A stretch of 7,475 nucleotides of DNA from Actinomycetota bacterium (GCA_020200675.1 JAIVIG010000044.1:1-7475); one strand, 5' to 3'. Positions 1 to 6,377 are shown, counted from the stretch's first letter. Notes: generated by a model not told the origin, from the letters alone. Made by a program: numbers and translations.

Positions 1-1
1 G

Positions 2-70
2 CCGACGGAGCTAAGGGCGCTGCTTGAGCGGGTGTTCTCGGGCGGAGGTCTCTACCTCTATGTACGTTAA
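2..70 (+). CDS. C-terminal end of an unrecognised protein (partial)
   Basis: An open frame enters from the left edge and ends at TAA (68-70). It gives 22 residues ending in GGGLYLYVR. The other two plus-strand frames hit stops within 27 bases. Third codon positions are mostly G or C, as in the clear genes of the window. The fragment is too short to assign a family. It would be convergent with the VOC gene, with a large palindrome between them. It could also be a chance open frame, since only 22 codons are visible. Confidence 0.42.
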   Translation, partial: PTELRALLERVFSGGGLYLYVR

Positions 71-109
71 CAACAAACTACCGTTATACGGAATCCGGTT
101 GGTTACTTC

Positions 110-222
110 GCGTCTGCTGCGGGGTGGGGAGTAGGGAGTGGGGAGTAGTAGTCGTTTACCCGACTCCCTAAGCGAGCGAAGCGAAGCGCCTCCCGACTCC
201 CTACTCTCGGACAGCAGAACGC
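110..222. repeat. Long imperfect palindrome (hairpin or MITE/REP-like element)
   Basis: The outer arms 110-119 (GCGTCTGCTG) and 212-222 pair over 10 bp with one bulged A at 219. The inner arms 127-139 and 196-208 pair over 13 bp, including an 11-bp perfect core (GAGTAGGGAGT/ACTCCCTACTC) and one G-T wobble. After one mismatch (140/195), 141-145 pairs with 190-194. The loop holds a second small stem (AGTCG 150-154 with CGACT 161-165) and an AGCGA-rich run (171-185). CGACTCCCTA occurs twice (161-170, 194-203), so the left arm has two possible partners. No T-tract follows on either strand, so it is not a standard intrinsic terminator. It lies between convergent genes, a usual site for REP-like or MITE-like elements. 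Confidence 0.65.
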
Positions 223-248
223 ATCGAATCATTCACCCGGATTCGGTA

Positions 249-617
249 TTAGCTCTGGATTAGACCGAACTCGTTACCGTCGATTTCTTTGAACTGCGCC
301 CACATTCCCCACGGCTGCTCGTTGGGTTCCTCGCTGAATTCCACCCCGCGGCCGCACAGCTCTTCGTAAGTAGTCTGGATGTCGTCGCACTCGAAGACTA
401 CGTTCGCGAAGGTACCTATACGGTCCTCCATACCAGGTGGCGTGAACAGAACCAGGCGGGTCTCCGCGCCGGTCGGGGCCACCTCTATCCAGCGAGCCTC
501 GGGCCCCATGGGCTCGTCGAGGCGCTTCTCGAAGCCCAGCTTGTTCACGTAGAAGTCGAGTGCCCGGTCCTGGTCGCTCACGTATATACCGACCGTGCCG
601 GCTCTGGTTATCGCCAT
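249..617 (-). CDS. VOC (glyoxalase/bleomycin-resistance fold) family protein
   Basis: This is a 122-residue cytosolic protein of the vicinal-oxygen-chelate superfamily, with two paired beta-alpha-beta-beta-beta modules. Module 1 (about residues 1-60) opens with TVGIYVSDQDRALDFYVNKL and continues to WIEVAP and LVLFTPPG. Module 2 (about 68-122) runs from NVVFECDDIQTTYEEL to the C-terminal GNEFGLIQS. The Glu positions of the classical metal site are present (WIEV, NEFG). The positions where glyoxalase I has His or Gln carry other residues, so metal-dependent glyoxalase activity is doubtful. Ligand binding, or another VOC chemistry, is as likely. ATG 617 was chosen because AGAGGAG lies 5 bases upstream; a GTG start at 683 would add 22 poorly structured residues with no good ribosome site. 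The gene lies 96 bases downstream of the AraC-type regulator on the same strand, so co-transcription and control by that regulator are plausible. The substrate is unknown. Confidence 0.9.
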   Translation of the reverse strand: MAITRAGTVGIYVSDQDRALDFYVNKLGFEKRLDEPMGPEARWIEVAPTGAETRLVLFTPPGMEDRIGTFANVVFECDDIQTTYEELCGRGVEFSEEPNEQPWGMWAQFKEIDGNEFGLIQS

Positions 618-622
618 CTTCG

Positions 623-629
623 CTCCTCT
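623..629 (-). promoter_or_regulatory. Ribosome binding site of the VOC gene
   Basis: AGAGGAG on the minus strand, five bases from ATG 617-615. It decides between this start and the longer GTG start at 683. Confidence 0.75.
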
Positions 630-713
630 GCGTCGATCGTCCTTACTCGCAAGCCAAGCGTACGCGATAGGTCTCGATGGCACTTCTTCTATCTTGCTCT
701 TTGCCCCGGCGGT

Positions 714-1546
714 TTATGGGCTGCCGGGAGCGGCGAGCAATTTGGGTAGGAGCGCGGGAAGGGCGAGCAGGACCGGAGGGTCGGTGGTCCTCGGCGAGCG
801 CATCTCCACTTCCGCCACCCCGGCTGTGCCCCCTCCTCGCGCCAGCAGTGGTGGCCCGTTGCCGCGGCCGACCCGTAGGGCTGAGCCGGGTAGCAGGGAG
901 TCCAGGGGATCTTCCGAGTGGGGCAGGGCGGCGGCCATGAGGTGGTAGGAGCCGTCAGGGATCGGACCGAGACGATAGACGTCCGGCGCGTCGAGGAGCA
1001 CGCCGGCCACGGGCCTCCGTTGGGGCACGCGGCCCCGGGGAAGAGACCCGCGAAGATCCAGGACCCGGAGAGACCGTCGCCGTGGAGCCTGAAGGTGACG
1101 CCCGCGTTCTCGGGCTCCGGTGGGATCGGCGGCCTCTCTGCGCCGGCAACGCCTTCCAGGGCCGCGCTCAGCTCCTCCGTCAGCCGACGCATGCGTCCCG
1201 GCGACACCCCCACGAGTTGCGTGAAGCGGCTCGTAAAGGTCCCGAGGCTCTTGTAGCCGACCTCGTAGCAGACCTCGCTCGCGGAGAGATCCGTGGTCAG
1301 GAGCAGCTCCTTTGCCCTCTGCAGGAGCAAGGCGCTGAGAAACTCCCCCGGCGGAATGCCGGTTATCCGCCGGAACGTGCGGGCGAAGTGATACGGGCTG
1401 AGGTGAGCGATCTCGGCCATCGCTCGCAGGGAAAGCGTTTCGTCTACCCGCTCCCGCATCTCCGCGACCACCCGCTCTACGGTCGCGTGGTGCGAAGCCT
1501 CGGCGCCGGGAAGAAGGTCGTGCTCGAACCTTACCGGAGACTCCAT
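714..1546 (-). CDS. AraC-family transcriptional regulator, apparently frameshifted
   Basis: The N-terminal part (residues about 22-122) is an AraC/XylS DNA-binding domain with two helix-turn-helix units. The first includes SLRAMAEIAHLSPYHFARTFRRITG. The second includes SASEVCYEVGYKSLGTFTSRFTQ, followed by the typical GVSPGRMR end. A C-terminal domain of about 150 residues follows, presumably for ligand binding. The starting frame is convincing up to GSWIFAGLFPG (residue about 171). It then turns into low-complexity Pro/Arg/Ser sequence and stops at 689. The next minus-strand frame carries the natural continuation (VPQRRPVAGVLLDAPDVYRL, then PDGSYHLMAAALPHSEDPL) and stops at 714-716. Joining the frames within the CCCCGGGG run at 1033-1040 requires one missing base and restores about 277 residues, a normal length for this architecture. 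The cause is either a real mutation or a sequencing error in the run. The DNA-binding domain is intact either way. ATG 1546 has no Shine-Dalgarno sequence, which fits leaderless expression from a promoter ending six bases upstream. Confidence 0.85.
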
Positions 1547-1575
1547 AAGCGGATTCTACGCGACTAAATCCGCTT
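1547..1575. promoter_or_regulatory. 9-bp inverted repeat: candidate operator of the AraC-type gene
   Basis: AAGCGGATT (1547-1555) and AATCCGCTT (1567-1575) form a perfect 9-bp inverted repeat around an 11-base centre. It abuts the regulator's start codon. On the minus strand one arm lies in the -35/-10 spacer and the other covers the end of the -10 and the start point. A protein bound here would block transcription, so autoregulation or a binding site for another dimeric repressor is likely. The function is inferred. Confidence 0.55.
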
Positions 1576-1580
1576 CCCAA
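1553..1580 (-). promoter_or_regulatory. Predicted leaderless promoter of the AraC-type gene
   Basis: The minus strand reads TTGGGA (1580-1575) as -35, a 16-base spacer, and TAGAAT (1558-1553) as -10, five of six matches to TATAAT. Six bases then separate the -10 from ATG 1546, so transcription would begin at or beside the A of the ATG. The lack of a Shine-Dalgarno sequence fits this; leaderless mRNAs are common in Actinobacteria. Confidence 0.5.
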
Positions 1581-1752
1581 GCCCTCGTCCCCGGCTATGC
1601 ACTCGTGGTTTGGCACGCCTCGCCGCCCGCGGTGCGTTTGGGCGTCGCGCGGAGGCCCGGATCGCATATCGTTGGCGAGAGGGCGGAGACGACCTTTGTT
1701 CTTCGATGGCAGATCTCTTGTCTAGACTTTAACGGTTGTCCCGAAGAGTCTT

Positions 1753-1779
1753 TTGACGTCCCCGATGTTTGGGTATGAT
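1753..1779 (+). promoter_or_regulatory. Predicted promoter of the small sortase-type protein
   Basis: TTGACG (1753-1758) and TATGAT (1774-1779) each match the sigma-70 consensus at five of six positions. The 15-base spacer is two shorter than ideal. The start point would be near 1786, giving a 5' leader of about 43 bases that contains a strong AGAGGAGG ribosome site (1815-1822), six bases before ATG 1829. The rest of 1576-1752 shows no gene or strong repeat. Confidence 0.5.
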
Positions 1780-1828
1780 CGCCGGTACGAGTGGTCCGTG
1801 AGGGATCGCGTGAAAGAGGAGGCAGCTT

Positions 1829-2098
1829 ATGAAGAAGCTGATGTTGTTGGTAGCCATGCTGGCGATGGCGCTAATGGTAGCCGCCGCCCCCGCCATGGCT
1901 CAGAACGACAAGGCTGCCAAACAAGCCCAAAAGGCTGCCAAGGCCGAAGCAAAGGCCGCCAAGGCCGCGCAGAAAGGCGACAAGATGAAAGAGATGCCGA
2001 AGACCGGTGGCGTTCCCATCAACGCTTCGCTGCTCGGTCTCGGCGCCGGCGCCCTGCTCGTCGGCGGCGGGCTGCTGGTCCGAAAGGTCACCCGCTAA
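1829..2098 (+). CDS. Small secreted Ala/Lys-rich protein with LPXTG-like sorting signal
   Basis: This is an 89-residue envelope protein. Residues 1-24 form a signal peptide: MKK, a long hydrophobic core, and a likely signal peptidase cut after AMA (residue 24). Residues 28-55 are four heptads of the pattern KAAKxxx, with Lys at 28, 31, 35, 38, 42, 45, 49 and 52, predicting a helix with a Lys stripe on an Ala body. MPKTGG (56-61) resembles the class-type LPXTG motif with Met for Leu. It is followed by a Gly/Leu/Ala-rich membrane segment (about 68-84) and the basic tail RKVTR. A sortase cut after Thr59 would leave only about 35 residues, ten of them Lys, linked to the cell wall. If the variant motif is not cut, the protein would stay as a membrane-anchored cationic helix. 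The start is fixed by AGAGGAGG at six bases. No sortase gene lies in the window. The biological role is unknown; it could be structural or could bind anionic wall polymers. Confidence 0.88.
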   Translation: MKKLMLLVAMLAMALMVAAAPAMAQNDKAAKQAQKAAKAEAKAAKAAQKGDKMKEMPKTGGVPINASLLGLGAGALLVGGGLLVRKVTR

Positions 2099-2138
2099 GC
2101 GGCACCAGCCTACCCGACAAAACCGGGAAGAAACGAAT

Positions 2139-2168
2139 GAGGGCCGGGGCTTCTACGCCCCGGCCTTT
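2139..2168. terminator. Hairpin terminator between convergent genes
   Basis: GGCCGGGGC (2142-2150) and GCCCCGGCC (2157-2165) form a perfect 9-bp GC stem with a six-base loop (TTCTAC), extended by G-T and A-T pairs at the base. A short TTT follows on the plus strand. On the minus strand the downstream side is moderately T-rich (CATTCGTTTCTT). It lies 43 bases after the small protein's stop and 33 bases beyond the stop of the minus-strand glycosyltransferase, so it probably serves both directions. Confidence 0.75.
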
Positions 2169-2198
2169 ACGCCCCAACATATATCCCACAGCACGGAT

Positions 2199-3845
2199 TC
2201 ACTCGTAGAGCTCGAAGAACTCGGTCTCGCCGGTCTTTTCGAAGTTCGCGTGAACATACTGCACCACCGCGTACTGGTCCTCATCTAGCGGTACGAACCC
2301 GTCCGCCAGGTAGAAAGCGTGTACCTTCTGCACTATTACGACCACTTCTCCCCTTTCGGCTTCCAGGTCCCTCGTGACGCGGTCGACCAGGCGTTGGCTA
2401 CCCAACTCGACCGGCTGGGGCCAATCTATAGGCAAGGGATTCATCTGTCTCGACTGGACCCAGTATCCGGGAACGTCCGGAACGATCGCGTACGTCCTGT
2501 CTCTCGACGAAACTTCGTCTGTAGCTTCGTTGAGATCCACCAGGAAATCGTAGGTATTCGGGTTCGTGTAGATCAAACGCCCGCCCGGCAGCACTCCATC
2601 CAGAGATTTGGTCAGCTCGCTGGATGGCTGCTCCCGGTATATGTAGTAGGGTCTGGCCACGCCAAAGCCCAGCAGGATCGCTACCCCCGCAACGACCAGC
2701 GTCGCGCGGAGGAACCTGGGATCTAGGGACCCACGTACGGAGTACACGAACGCCGCCAGCATAGTGAACAGGGGTCCCAGGAACAAGGCCGGAAAGTTGT
2801 ACCCCACCGAGAGTGAAGCGCTCCACGCCAACAACAGGACTATCAACGCAACGGGCGTTTTATCTCCGTCTCGCGCCGTTCGGGCCGAAACCCGGTACAG
2901 CACCGCGCCAACTACCATCCCGAAGATGCCGAAAGAGATTATGCCGAGGCTCCCGCGGTATAGACCCACCGCTATAAAGAACGCCGGCATCGCCGTCAGT
3001 AGCGCCGCCCCGACGTATCTCGGTAGGCGTTCGGCACGCAGCATCGGCACGGAGCTGGTGCTCAGCAGAAACGTCGAGCAATACCCCGCCAACACGCCGA
3101 GCAAGGTGCCGTAGTTCAGATAACTCAATACGCCCGTGGATACGAAACCCGTCTGCGAAGCCATCTGCAGGACGGCTTCCGAGAGGGAGCCCGTAGCCAA
3201 CAGATAAGCGCAGTAACCGACCGCGGGTAGGGTTATGGTCAGCCAATACTTCTTCTCTCGCCAATCGCCCAGGAGCAGTACGGCCAACGGAGCGATGAAC
3301 AAGAAGCTTTGCTTGCACAGGTAGGCGGAGGCGATCAGCAGGTAGCCAAAGATCCTCGCTCCCTTGTGCTGCTGCGTCAGGAGCGCCCACACCCCGATCG
3401 ACGTCAGGAACAGGCCATCGACCGTATGCCACGCCGTCAGCACGAAATAATGGACCGAAGCAGCGAAGCTTACCAGCGCGACGAACAGCTTCGTAGCGTT
3501 GTCGAAAGGGTTGCCGAGAGCGCGGTTGGCGATGCATACCCAGGCCCAGCTGATGCACGCGAACTGGAACCACACGAAGAAACGGGATACCCAGTAGGTG
3601 TATTCGCCGCCGAAGAGAACGAAGGGCGTGTGGAGCAAGGGGGAGAGGAAGGGGCGTATGATGATGAAGTCGCGGTGAGGAACCTGCCCCTCCAGGATGC
3701 GCCTGCTGTAGGCGAGCGTAAACCCGTCGTCGACGGGAGCGAAGCCCCTCCAGGAGAACAGCAGATGAGTGAGCGTAGGCACGACCAGCAGGAAAGCCAC
3801 CGAAGCAAGAACGTTTCGCCGGGTGGGTTTGATCCCCGTCGGCAT
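2199..3845 (-). CDS. GT-C-type polytopic membrane glycosyltransferase (GT39/ArnT-like)
   Basis: The 548-residue protein has about 12-13 predicted membrane segments between residues 11 and 397, then a soluble tail (about 400-548), probably on the outer face of the membrane. After the first segment comes FAPVDDGFTLAYSRRILEG, with the Asp pair at 39-40, then PHRDF (56-60) and a nearby Arg-Pro. This layout is typical of GT-C enzymes that take sugars from polyprenyl-phosphate donors, where an Asp of the first outer loop acts in catalysis. WHTVDG (139-144) and CKQS (177-180) sit where family members have conserved loop residues. ATG 3845 has GAGGGG seven bases upstream. The gene lies 114 bases downstream of the sulfatase-like gene on the same strand, with no terminator seen, so they probably form an operon. 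Donor and acceptor cannot be read from sequence. Glycosylation of a wall polymer, lipid or exported protein is inferred. Confidence 0.85.
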   Translation of the reverse strand: MPTGIKPTRRNVLASVAFLLVVPTLTHLLFSWRGFAPVDDGFTLAYSRRILEGQVPHRDFIIIRPFLSPLLHTPFVLFGGEYTYWVSRFFVWFQFACISWAWVCIANRALGNPFDNATKLFVALVSFAASVHYFVLTAWHTVDGLFLTSIGVWALLTQQHKGARIFGYLLIASAYLCKQSFLFIAPLAVLLLGDWREKKYWLTITLPAVGYCAYLLATGSLSEAVLQMASQTGFVSTGVLSYLNYGTLLGVLAGYCSTFLLSTSSVPMLRAERLPRYVGAALLTAMPAFFIAVGLYRGSLGIISFGIFGMVVGAVLYRVSARTARDGDKTPVALIVLLLAWSASLSVGYNFPALFLGPLFTMLAAFVYSVRGSLDPRFLRATLVVAGVAILLGFGVARPYYIYREQPSSELTKSLDGVLPGGRLIYTNPNTYDFLVDLNEATDEVSSRDRTYAIVPDVPGYWVQSRQMNPLPIDWPQPVELGSQRLVDRVTRDLEAERGEVVVIVQKVHAFYLADGFVPLDEDQYAVVQYVHANFEKTGETEFFELYE

Positions 3846-3852
3846 CTACAAT

Positions 3853-3858
3853 CCCCTC
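3853..3858 (-). promoter_or_regulatory. Ribosome binding site of the glycosyltransferase gene
   Basis: GAGGGG on the minus strand, seven bases from ATG 3845-3843. It supports this start. Confidence 0.6.
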
Positions 3859-3959
3859 GATCGGAGCGGCTCGCGGTAGGGTCGATCCGCGTGCATCGTC
3901 CCCGGCACCCTAATGCCCGGACGGTCCTTTCGAGCAGTCGCGAATCGCCGCGTCAAGGG

Positions 3960-6023
3960 CTACTCGTCCTCATAGTACGCTGCGCCCTGGTACGGGGTGC
4001 CCTCGAACGTTATCGGACCGTACTCGGCATCGTCCCTCCGGCGCCACTCGAGGAGGTCTTCGCGCCGCTCGTTTATCTCTTCTTCGCTGCGTTCGTCCGC
4101 CAGGTTGTTCTGCTCGTAGGGGTCTTCGGAGAGGTCGAAGAACTCGTCGGGCAGGTTGCCGTAGTTGTAGACGTACTTCTCAAAGCCCCTTATGCTCGCC
4201 ATGCACTTGCGATTGGCGATGCAGTTGGACCTTATGGTGCGGTCCTCGGGCACCGGATTTAGGAGCGAGTAGCCGGGATACTCTCCGTTCTCTACCTCGT
4301 AGCCCAGCAGGTCCAACACGGTGGGCAACACGTCGATCTGGCTCGACAACCCTTGCGCCCGCTCGCCGTCCTCGACCCGCTTGGGATCGTGGACGATCAG
4401 GGGGATCCTAATGCCCTCCTCATAAATGGTGTCGCCGTGCATGTAGCGACCCCTGTGCTCGCGGAAGCCCTCGCCGTGATCGCCGTACAGGACGAAGATC
4501 GTGTCCTCGTAGAGCCCCAACCGCTGGTACTGGTCGAAGAGATTCTGCAGGAAGAAGTCCAGCATGCGCAGGCAGTTGTGGTAGCGGTCGAGCTCCTCGT
4601 CCTCCGAGAAGCTCTCGTACCCGTAGCGGTTGGGGACGCAATCGTAGCCGTAGTGCCCCGTGCCCGTGAAGTACTCGGCCAGAAAGGGCCCGTCGTAGCC
4701 ATTGTTTACGAGCCACCCCTCGCTCGGTCCCAGCATGATGTCCTCCTCGTAGCCGAAGGAGTTCGTTGCCTGGTAGCCCTGCGTGTTCATCGTCTCGGGC
4801 GAGTAAAACTCCTCGTAGCCTAAGTTCCTCGCGAGGTCGTCGTCCCAGTGGCTGTTCGCGGCGTTGGACACCGACTGGAACCAGACGGTCCTGTAGCCTT
4901 GCTCCTTGAGGAGGCCGCCCAGGCACGGAGAGGGGATGCGGCCCGGCTCGAACTCCGGGCCCGGGTAGTGGGGCGGCTCGACCCCGCAGTTGACCGCGGT
5001 GCTCCCCTTGGAGGAGCGCGGGACGACCGCGTAGGCCCGCTCGGCCAGCAGGCTACTCCTGGCCGTTTCGCCCAGAAACGGCATCGTCTTCAGGTCCTCG
5101 TCGTAGGGCGTCGCCGACTGGGCGCGGGTCGACTCCAGGTGGATCAGAACGACGTTACGCTTCTCGGTCCTGGGCGTCTCCGCAAGTACCGCATCGACGG
5201 CCGAAAGGTTGTCGGCCGGGCCAGCATCCAGGTTATCCTCCTCGGTGGTCGCCTCCGTATCGGTGGCCGAAAGCCCGGTAGCCGGTGAGCCGTCATCCGG
5301 GGCATCTTCTTCGGTGCTGCTCGTCTCCTCGAGCCCCGTCAGGGCCAGGTTGACTACTGGAGCCTGCGCCGGCGTGACGGCGCCGGTGAGCAACGAGAGC
5401 CAGCCGAACCCTAACGCCAGGAGAAGGAGCCCTATAGAGCCCAGGAAGGAGATTTTGGGTCTTCCGGTACGGAACCTCCCTGGCCCTCCTCGCCACCGCG
5501 CGACGCGCTCGACGGCACGCGTTACGAGCTGGGGACCGGAAGCCGTGTAGAAGAGGGCGGCGAAGAGGAGCACCCGGACCGAGAGCGGGCCTCCTCCCTC
5601 GTAGAGACTCGGCTGCATCTCGTCGAGCCTGGAGACCCACTCGGCGACGGTCCCGTAGTCGAGCGTATCGCCAGTTTGCCATAGGTACAGGTGGGCGAGC
5701 GTGGTCACGGCGACCACGAGCATCGTCACGACGTGGAAGAGGAAGACCACGGCCCAGCGCGCGAGGCCGCGCGTCACGGCAAATAGTCCAACCCAGAGCG
5801 ACGCGTACCCCAGGTTGAAAAAGACGTCCGATCGCATAGATTCGAGGGTCGCGCCGAGCCCCGGGTCATCGTATCCAGAAGCGACGTCCAGGGCCTTTAA
5901 GACCAGGTTGTAAACGAAAAGAGGGACTAGGAGGCTGAGCGAGTAAACCCAGTCCCGGCGGCTCAGGAGTGACGCACCTGGAAGATCCTGCACGTTCGAT
6001 TTGGTTGTTCCGTGAGGTGCCAA
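3960..6023 (-). CDS. Sulfatase-fold membrane transferase/hydrolase, LTA-synthase-like
   Basis: The 687-residue protein has LtaS-like architecture: about five membrane segments (roughly 24-43, 70-86, 89-113, 149-165, 191-213), an acidic Ser/Thr-rich linker (231-285), and an extracellular alkaline-phosphatase-superfamily domain (about 288-640). Visible motifs are NVVLIHLEST (Glu297, metal ligand position), PRSSKGSTAVNCG (Ser337 aligns by spacing with the sulfatase/LtaS nucleophile), LYGDHGEGF (Asp515, His516, metal ligands), MHGDTIYEEGIRIPLIV (His529), and the sulfatase-type end FFDLSEDPYEQNNLAD. Family members transfer phosphoglycerol or phosphoethanolamine to envelope glycans, or hydrolyse sulfate or phosphate esters; sequence alone does not decide between these. 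The start is TTG 6023; an in-frame TAA lies five codons upstream, and GTG 5993 is the only other early candidate. Neither has a clear Shine-Dalgarno sequence. It is probably the first gene of an operon with the GT-C glycosyltransferase. Confidence 0.9.
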   Translation of the reverse strand: MAPHGTTKSNVQDLPGASLLSRRDWVYSLSLLVPLFVYNLVLKALDVASGYDDPGLGATLESMRSDVFFNLGYASLWVGLFAVTRGLARWAVVFLFHVVTMLVVAVTTLAHLYLWQTGDTLDYGTVAEWVSRLDEMQPSLYEGGGPLSVRVLLFAALFYTASGPQLVTRAVERVARWRGGPGRFRTGRPKISFLGSIGLLLLALGFGWLSLLTGAVTPAQAPVVNLALTGLEETSSTEEDAPDDGSPATGLSATDTEATTEEDNLDAGPADNLSAVDAVLAETPRTEKRNVVLIHLESTRAQSATPYDEDLKTMPFLGETARSSLLAERAYAVVPRSSKGSTAVNCGVEPPHYPGPEFEPGRIPSPCLGGLLKEQGYRTVWFQSVSNAANSHWDDDLARNLGYEEFYSPETMNTQGYQATNSFGYEEDIMLGPSEGWLVNNGYDGPFLAEYFTGTGHYGYDCVPNRYGYESFSEDEELDRYHNCLRMLDFFLQNLFDQYQRLGLYEDTIFVLYGDHGEGFREHRGRYMHGDTIYEEGIRIPLIVHDPKRVEDGERAQGLSSQIDVLPTVLDLLGYEVENGEYPGYSLLNPVPEDRTIRSNCIANRKCMASIRGFEKYVYNYGNLPDEFFDLSEDPYEQNNLADERSEEEINERREDLLEWRRRDDAEYGPITFEGTPYQGAAYYEDE

Positions 6024-6032
6024 AGTGCGAGG

Positions 6033-6062
6033 ATCTTACAGAATTCAACAGGGGTTTAACAA
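6033..6062 (-). promoter_or_regulatory. Possible promoter of the sulfatase-glycosyltransferase operon
   Basis: The minus strand reads TTGTTA (6062-6057) and TAAGAT (6038-6033), each four of six to consensus, with an 18-base spacer. The start point would fall near 6026, only two or three bases before TTG 6023, so the transcript would be nearly leaderless. This fits the missing ribosome site but is a weak match. Confidence 0.35.
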
Positions 6063-6350
6063 GAGTAGCTACTCCTTCGACGCGAGAGCGGCGACGACCT
6101 TCGGGCTTCGGCAAGCGCCGAACGAGCGACCCCGTCATCCGGTACCAGGAGAATTCGTGCCAGGAGCAGGGAGCCCGCGAGACCTCCTCACGGCTTCTAC
6201 AATGAGCCCCTGTGCTCCAGGCCAGGAGAAAGACTCGCCCTCAGTTCCCGGCGAACAAACCACGACAAAGACCCAGGGGCAAAGGTTTGTCTTCCTTGGA
6301 CCCCGCTGGCGGGAGTGTCGTGCACGTACGCGGATCTCGAACGTCGCGGG

Positions 6351-6377
6351 TTGTCTGGGACCGATCTCCGCTTTAAT
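6351..6377 (+). promoter_or_regulatory. Weak candidate promoter of the GNAT-type gene
   Basis: TTGTCT (6351-6356) and TTTAAT (6372-6377, five of six to TATAAT) are separated by 15 bases, as in the promoter at 1753-1779. The spacing is short and the -35 is imperfect, so this is tentative. Confidence 0.25.

Noticed and set aside
110..222. Palindrome as a rho-independent terminator
   Set aside because: No T-tract follows on either strand, and the 44-base loop is too large.
11..232. Minus-strand open frame of 73 codons
   Set aside because: It runs through the palindrome and gives repeat-derived Ser/Arg/Pro sequence, with no ribosome site.
689..1033. Read-through C-terminus of the AraC protein in its original frame
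   Set aside because: It is low-complexity Pro/Arg/Ser sequence, whereas the adjacent frame has family-like sequence and its own stop at 714.
1753..2208. Plus-strand frame overlapping the small sortase-type gene
   Set aside because: Arg-rich shadow of the 1829-2098 gene, which has a signal peptide, sorting signal and strong ribosome site.
3928..3956. Internal minus-strand promoter before the glycosyltransferase gene (TTGACG, 17 bases, TCGAAA)
   Set aside because: The -10 matches only three of six positions; operon expression explains the gene more simply.
3309..4262. 317-codon plus-strand frame opposite the glycosyltransferase and sulfatase genes
   Set aside because: Long antisense frames are expected in high-GC DNA. 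It crosses two real genes and their gap, and has no domain features.
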